Shown here in pieces: positions 23,360-27,004 of a stretch of 27,004 nt of DNA. This DNA comes from UBA1783 sp964449115. GTDB lineage: Bacteria > Bacillota_I > Bacilli_A > Erysipelotrichales > Erysipelotrichaceae. How positions within the stretch are numbered: position 1 is the first letter of the stretch; each line of letters starts with the position of its first letter. The notes under the pieces were generated by a model that was given only the letters and a program-made list of their open reading frames with translations, was not told where the DNA came from and ran no database searches. The stretch is taken from the NCBI GenBank assembly GCA_964449115.1, contig CAYUXW010000025.1:1-27004 (forward strand), written 5' to 3'. Both the position numbers and the translations under genes were made by a program.

Positions 23360-23845
23360 TTAAATTCCTTTAATCAGGTCAGCCAAATTTTCTGGTGTAT
23401 CATCAGGAACAATTTGAACTATAACCTCTACTCCTTTTTCTATAAGTTGTTTGAAATAAGATAAATCTTCTTCAGTTAAGAATAAGGTCTTTTTAATATG
23501 ATATTCAGCTGTTTTTGGTGGGGTAATATTTCCTACAGTAATTTTATCAAAAGTATATCCCTCATTATACATCTCAAGTAAATGTCTAGGTCCATTACAC
23601 AATACCATCACATTAGAACCCCTATCCAAATTTCTTTTTAATTTATCTGCACAAGTGGCAGCATCATAAAAAGATAATTTCACACTAGATGGAGTACCAA
23701 ATTTTAAAGCTGTTTGTCTAAATTTATCCTTAACAATTGCATCATCTACGATAAGAATCTTATCTATCTTATGATAAGGAATCCAAAAACTTACCACTTG
23801 TCCATGTATTAATCTGTCATCAATTCTTAAATCTAATACTGCCAC
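23360..23845 (-). CDS. PTS mannose-family EIIB component
   Basis: The 161-residue EIIB carries the phosphoacceptor His14 in RIDDRLIHGQVVSFW. The ILIVDDAIVKDKFRQTALKFGTPSSVKLSF stretch is characteristic of the mannose/sorbose class. It transfers phosphate to the sugar as it passes through IIC/IID at the membrane. It lies 10 bases after the EIID stop with AGGA just before the start. Confidence 0.94.
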   Translation of the reverse strand: MAVLDLRIDDRLIHGQVVSFWIPYHKIDKILIVDDAIVKDKFRQTALKFGTPSSVKLSFYDAATCADKLKRNLDRGSNVMVLCNGPRHLLEMYNEGYTFDKITVGNITPPKTAEYHIKKTLFLTEEDLSYFKQLIEKGVEVIVQIVPDDTPENLADLIKGI

Positions 23846-23855
23846 TTAATCCTCC

Positions 23856-24677
23856 TTAAGCAATTATGCCTAAAATACCTAATACAAACGCAACTGCTGA
23901 AACTATCACAATTACCTTACCCATAGACATTTGTTTTCTTAATAAACTATAAATGCCTAATGTTGCAGCTAATGATAACATTTCTGGAACAATTTCATCT
24001 AAATAATCCTGTACCACAATTAATGAACCAGAAATTTCAAATTGCAAAAGTGTCACAATTCCTACCCATTGAGCAACCATAGCACCAATAGATGCCATAC
24101 CAATAATTCCAGCACAGTATGTAAATACTTCCATCATTCCATTTTCCTGTAAATTACTCATCAAAGTAGCACCTTGAGAATACCCAAGTTTTAATCCAAA
24201 ATATCTGGTTAAAAAGTTCGGCAGGTTATAAGTTACCAATAAAATAATTGGGCCTAAAAAACTTCCTTTAATCGCAAAACTAACGCCCAAAGAAGTTGCA
24301 ATTACTTTGAAAATACCCCAGAAGAATGTATCACCAATTCCACTTAATGGTCCCATCAAAGAAACTTTAATAGCATTGATTGACTCAACATCAAAGTTTT
24401 CATCTTCTTTAGCCTGCTCTTCCATAGCTACTGTCAACCCCATAACAAATGGAGATGGAGCAACTGTCATGTTAAATGCTGCAATATGTCTATGCATTGC
24501 AGCTTTATAACCTTCTTCATCATCGCCCCAAATTCTCTTTAAACTAGGCATTACAGCATATAAGAATCCTAAGCCTTCCATTCTCTCATAGTTGAAAGAT
24601 CCTAATAATGCAAAAGATCTCCAAAATATACTGTTAAACTCATTCTTTGGTAAATTTTTAATATCTCTATTTTCCAT
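23856..24677 (-). CDS. PTS mannose-family EIID membrane component
   Basis: The 273-residue EIID has the family start (LPKNEFNSIFWRSFALLGSFNYERMEGLGFLYAVMPSLKRIW), the MGPLSGIGDTFFWGIF segment, and hydrophobic helices towards the C terminus. With EIIC it forms the substrate channel. Its ATG shares one base with the EIIC stop (TAATG). Confidence 0.95.
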   Translation of the reverse strand: MENRDIKNLPKNEFNSIFWRSFALLGSFNYERMEGLGFLYAVMPSLKRIWGDDEEGYKAAMHRHIAAFNMTVAPSPFVMGLTVAMEEQAKEDENFDVESINAIKVSLMGPLSGIGDTFFWGIFKVIATSLGVSFAIKGSFLGPIILLVTYNLPNFLTRYFGLKLGYSQGATLMSNLQENGMMEVFTYCAGIIGMASIGAMVAQWVGIVTLLQFEISGSLIVVQDYLDEIVPEMLSLAATLGIYSLLRKQMSMGKVIVIVSAVAFVLGILGIIA

Positions 24678-25456
24678 TATAGTTCCTCCTCGAAATCAGA
24701 AAAGCTTCTTCTTTCTAATTCTAAATCCTTTGACTTAATCTGATACATAACTAAAGCAACTGCTAAAGCAATAGTTGCTACAGCTATCATCGAAAGACCC
24801 ATCCATGAAGACAGAGCGAATCCCATAATCAAATAAGGAATTATATCTTTGTCCATTAATAGGTTCAAAAGCAATGCAAATCCCATTGCTGGTAAAACTT
24901 TCGCTACTGCATTCAAGCCATTTATTGCCCAAGCTGGAATACCATCAACTACTTTTGCTATGATTTCATTACCTGCATATAAAGCTACAAATGTTATTAA
25001 CCAATATATTACAATAGTAATAACAAGATTCAAGTAATGAATGCCAATTATCTGCTTTTCTTTATTGCCCTCATCGATTAATCTATCCACCCTATGCATC
25101 ATAGGTGAATATAAGGTATCAATAATTGTTTGCATAAACTGAAGTAATACAGAAACTGGAACAGCAAAAGTCATTGCAACTTCAATTCCTGAATTTGTAG
25201 CCAAAGCTACTGCAGCCCCAATAGTACCTCCTGGTCCTACACTCAATCCTGCTGTTGGTCCAATAGATGCAGCACCCATAAAAATCAACTGCAATTGAGC
25301 TCCAATAATTAGTCCCTGCTCAGGTTTACCTAAAATTATACCGACTAATGCGCCTGTAACAACAGGTTCTCTGAATTTACATTCCCCTAGCCAGCCTCCT
25401 TCTAGATAAGAAACAGCAGAGACTACTCCAATTAAAGCAGCCTGTAAAAAACTCAT
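24677..25456 (-). CDS. PTS mannose-family EIIC membrane component
   Basis: The 259-residue EIIC is first in the PTS operon. The start (SFLQAALIGVVSAVSYLEGGWLGECKFREPVVTGALVGIILG) and the IGAQLQLIFMGAASIGPTAGLSVGPGGTIGAAVAL stretch are typical of the mannose/sorbose class, with about seven membrane segments. GGAGG lies 6 bases before the ATG. The -10 of the upstream promoter lies in a palindrome, so repression by an unlinked or off-window regulator is likely. No regulator is in the operon. Confidence 0.95.
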   Translation of the reverse strand: MSFLQAALIGVVSAVSYLEGGWLGECKFREPVVTGALVGIILGKPEQGLIIGAQLQLIFMGAASIGPTAGLSVGPGGTIGAAVALATNSGIEVAMTFAVPVSVLLQFMQTIIDTLYSPMMHRVDRLIDEGNKEKQIIGIHYLNLVITIVIYWLITFVALYAGNEIIAKVVDGIPAWAINGLNAVAKVLPAMGFALLLNLLMDKDIIPYLIMGFALSSWMGLSMIAVATIALAVALVMYQIKSKDLELERRSFSDFEEEL

Positions 25457-25482
25457 AAAATCCTCCTTTTTTATTATTTAGT

Positions 25483-25511
25483 GGTATACCCCATAATACC
25501 TCTTAGTTCAA
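25483..25511 (-). promoter_or_regulatory. PTS operon promoter with overlapping palindromic operator
   Basis: On the minus strand -35 TTGAAC (25506-25511) and -10 TATACC (25483-25488) are 17 bases apart. The perfect palindrome GGTATACC (25483-25490) covers the -10, and GGTAT (25483-25487) is mirrored by ATACC (25496-25500). This is a plausible repressor site; the protein is unknown. Confidence 0.6.
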
Positions 25512-25540
25512 TATATCACATTTTTTTCAATCCGCAACTA

Positions 25541-25556
25541 TTTTCATTTATGAAAA
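25541..25556. repeat. Inverted repeat TTTTCAT-TT-ATGAAAA
   Basis: A perfect 7-bp inverted repeat with a 2-base centre sits between the divergent PTS promoter and the promoter of the unknown gene. It could be a shared regulatory site or an AT-rich coincidence. Confidence 0.4.
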
Positions 25557-25652
25557 ATTGGATTGTTATTATTTCAATTAAATTAACAAAACACTATTTT
25601 ATTTTAAATAAAACACATTAAAAATTTATTAATTTTTTTGAAAAATTTAATC

Positions 25653-25674
25653 TTAACGTTAAAAATAGTATAAT
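25653..25674 (+). promoter_or_regulatory. -10 box with adjacent TTAACGTTAA palindrome
   Basis: TATAAT at 25669-25674 is preceded by the perfect 10-bp palindrome TTAACGTTAA (25653-25662) in the spacer region. It may be an operator for the unknown gene at 25725. Confidence 0.5.
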
Positions 25675-25724
25675 AAAAATATGAAGGAATAGTATATTTA
25701 AAAAAATTACTATACAAACAAAGT

Positions 25725-26519
25725 ATGTTTATGGACAAAAATTCAAAAACGAAAAATCTGTTAATCAAACATTACAAAAAATATCCCAAATTACAAATTC
25801 AGGACATATTAAAATTTCTTTTTCAAAGCAGTTTTGGTTGTGAACATATGATTTCTTCACTTGATTTTGTTACAGATTATATTACAAAAGAAGCTTCAAG
25901 CATTGAACAAAAAAATGCGTATTTGGTTGAACAGCTTGATGGAAAATATAGTCGTGTAAATCTTTTATATTTAAAAAAAGGCTTAAGTCCTTATACTTTA
26001 GGAAAACTGTTCTATGCTTCCGCAAAAAAAGAAGTTAATGGTTTAGAAAAATTAAAAGATCAGCTAATTGCTGTAAAGGAATTAATTCATGATGGATCAC
26101 TACCATTTTCTATAGAGGATTTTTACACCGCAGTAAATGAATGGTCCCATAAAGGTTATCCTGCAATCCATCATTCAAAAATCTTTCGTGATGAATATAG
26201 TCCATCATATAGAGTGATTGCCAATAGATATATTCCTTTTCTTCCTCTTTTTTCTGAAATTGACAAAATACAGGTAAATAGCTCAGCGCTAATAATTATA
26301 AATGATAATATTAACAAAAAAACAAATACAATGATTGAAACTTTATTAGAAATATATGACTGTAAAATAATAAACAACGTTGACAACAATATGAATCAAC
26401 AAAATAATAATACTCAAACACTGATAAATTATTATTCTAAATTTAAATGCAGTTTATTTAGTGTCAAATCAGCAGGCAGTAAAACTGAAACTTTAACTAT
26501 TATAAAACAACCTGATTGA
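25725..26519 (+). CDS. Conserved-looking hypothetical protein, 264 aa
   Basis: I cannot assign a family. The N-terminal two thirds is helical and charged, with a striking segment PKLQIQDILKFLFQSSFGCEHMISS (about residues 20-45), then YSRVNLLYLKKGLSPYTLGKLFYAS, and later KGYPAIHHSKIFRDEYSPSYRVIANRY (about 145-172) with His and acidic residues that could bind metal or phosphate (inference). An Asn/Gln-rich low-complexity stretch (NNVDNNMNQQNNNTQ) lies near residue 215-230. No membrane segment is evident. There is no clear ribosome site; ATG at 25731 is an alternative start. It is divergent from the PTS operon with its own promoter, so a functional link is possible but unproven. Confidence 0.8.
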   Translation: MFMDKNSKTKNLLIKHYKKYPKLQIQDILKFLFQSSFGCEHMISSLDFVTDYITKEASSIEQKNAYLVEQLDGKYSRVNLLYLKKGLSPYTLGKLFYASAKKEVNGLEKLKDQLIAVKELIHDGSLPFSIEDFYTAVNEWSHKGYPAIHHSKIFRDEYSPSYRVIANRYIPFLPLFSEIDKIQVNSSALIIINDNINKKTNTMIETLLEIYDCKIINNVDNNMNQQNNNTQTLINYYSKFKCSLFSVKSAGSKTETLTIIKQPD

Positions 26520-26548
26520 TGAATTTTTAATTTTCATTTCAAAATAAA

Positions 26549-26570
26549 AGACCCCATGGGGTCTGTTTTA
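26549..26570. terminator. Bidirectional terminator between the unknown gene and rplT
   Basis: AGACCCCATGGGGTCT (26549-26564) is a perfect 16-bp palindrome forming a GC-rich stem. T-rich sequence follows on both strands. It can terminate both the 25725 gene and the rplT transcript. Confidence 0.85.
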
Positions 26571-26939
26571 TTAAGCTGATGCTTTTTCGATTGCTTTTTT
26601 AGCCCTGTTTACAATAGTTGTAAATGTTTTAGGGTCATGAATCGCAATTTCTGACAACATTTTTCTATTGATGTCAATATTAGCCAATCTTAAGCCATAC
26701 ATTAACTGAGAGTAATTGATATCATTGTTATGAGCTGCAGCATTGATACGAGCAATCCATAATTTTCTCATTTCTCTCTTTAAATTTTTTCTGTCTCTAT
26801 ATGCATATCTTAATGAACGCATTACCTGTTCATTAGCAGTGCGATATAAAGCATGTTTAGAACCGAAATAGCCTTTAGCTAATTTTAAAATCTTATTACG
26901 ACGTCTATTTTTTGTGTAACCTCTTTTTACTCTTGCCAT
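26571..26939 (-). CDS. rplT: 50S ribosomal protein L20
   Basis: L20 binds 23S rRNA early in 50S assembly. The 122-residue sequence begins MARVKRGYTKNRRRNKILKLAKGYFGSKHALYRTANEQVMRSLRYAYRDR, the classic L20 start, and continues with LWIARINAAA and INYSQLMYGL. It is a few residues longer than the usual 115-119. AGGAGG lies 10 bases before the ATG and overlaps the rpmI stop codon region, giving the conserved rpmI-rplT order; infC would be further upstream, outside the window. Confidence 0.98.
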   Translation of the reverse strand: MARVKRGYTKNRRRNKILKLAKGYFGSKHALYRTANEQVMRSLRYAYRDRKNLKREMRKLWIARINAAAHNNDINYSQLMYGLRLANIDINRKMLSEIAIHDPKTFTTIVNRAKKAIEKASA

Positions 26940-26953
26940 ACTTATCTATCCTC

Positions 26954-27004
26954 CTACTTTTGAATTAGTAACTTAATGCGTTTATAATCGCTTTTAGAAA
27001 CTAA
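26954..27004 (-). CDS. rpmI: 50S ribosomal protein L35, 3' end only
   Basis: The last 16 codons read LVSKSDYKRIKLLIQK and a TAG stop. The V-S-x-x-D-Y/F-K-R-I motif is the usual L35 C terminus. The gene is cut by the window edge. Its stop lies against the rplT ribosome site, as expected for the rpmI-rplT operon. Confidence 0.88.
   Translation of the reverse strand, partial: LVSKSDYKRIKLLIQK

Noticed and set aside
25483..25500. GntR/HutC-type operator at the PTS promoter
   Set aside because: The palindrome is real but does not fit the GTnTAnAC consensus; no regulator family can be assigned.

Overview
The window is AT-rich, densely coded DNA with strong Shine-Dalgarno sites, T-box leaders and low-GC Gram-positive gene families. 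I infer a Firmicute, probably an Erysipelotrichia/Coprobacillus-type gut bacterium. That placement rests on gene content and style only; there is no marker search behind it.

Layout. Positions 1-202 (minus) hold a T-box leader with a GCU (Ala) specifier; its gene, probably alaS, lies off the left edge. A small Cys/His/Gly-rich protein and a GNAT acetyltransferase follow on the plus strand. The overlapping minus-strand set mnmA-recD2-5-formyl-THF cyclo-ligase comes next (1332-5185), then tRNA-Arg(ACG), an orphan polysaccharide pyruvyl transferase-family gene, and trpS behind a UGG-specifier T-box. A two-gene minus operon (unknown protein plus a SpoT/MESH1-type HD hydrolase) is separated from its apparent promoter by a complete IS256-family element (9229-10585) with 26-bp ends and a perfect 8-bp target duplication. 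A TauE/SafE permease is divergent from it. A three-gene adaptor/ATPase/permease ABC operon occupies 11447-13935.

Positions 13945-14677 carry no convincing gene. They contain what I read as a 603-bp non-autonomous mobile element (14013-14615). It has 24-bp imperfect terminal inverted repeats, a perfect 8-bp flanking duplication (CAAAATTA), arrays of a TTTTAGGGTC motif at both ends, and its own bidirectional hairpin. It sits between a lipoprotein gene and that gene's likely terminator. This is the most unusual object in the window.

From 14678 to 19962 the minus strand encodes the lipoprotein, a YitT-family membrane protein with a previously easy-to-miss 55-aa single-TM partner, TrmL, RdgB and a radical SAM protein. 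The plus strand then has plsY, a small unknown gene and a nucleoside deoxyribosyltransferase. A mannose-family PTS operon (IIC-IID-IIB-SIS deglycase/isomerase-IIA) fills 21832-25456 and is divergent from a conserved unknown gene. The right edge holds rplT and the 3' end of rpmI.

Together: translation and tRNA functions (two T-boxes, trpS, mnmA, trmL, tRNA-Arg, rplT, rpmI), nucleotide housekeeping (rdgB, deoxyribosyltransferase, HD hydrolase), envelope and transport functions, one carbohydrate uptake operon, and two mobile insertions that altered transcription-unit borders. I found no CRISPR array, toxin-antitoxin pair, prophage or recognised defence system.
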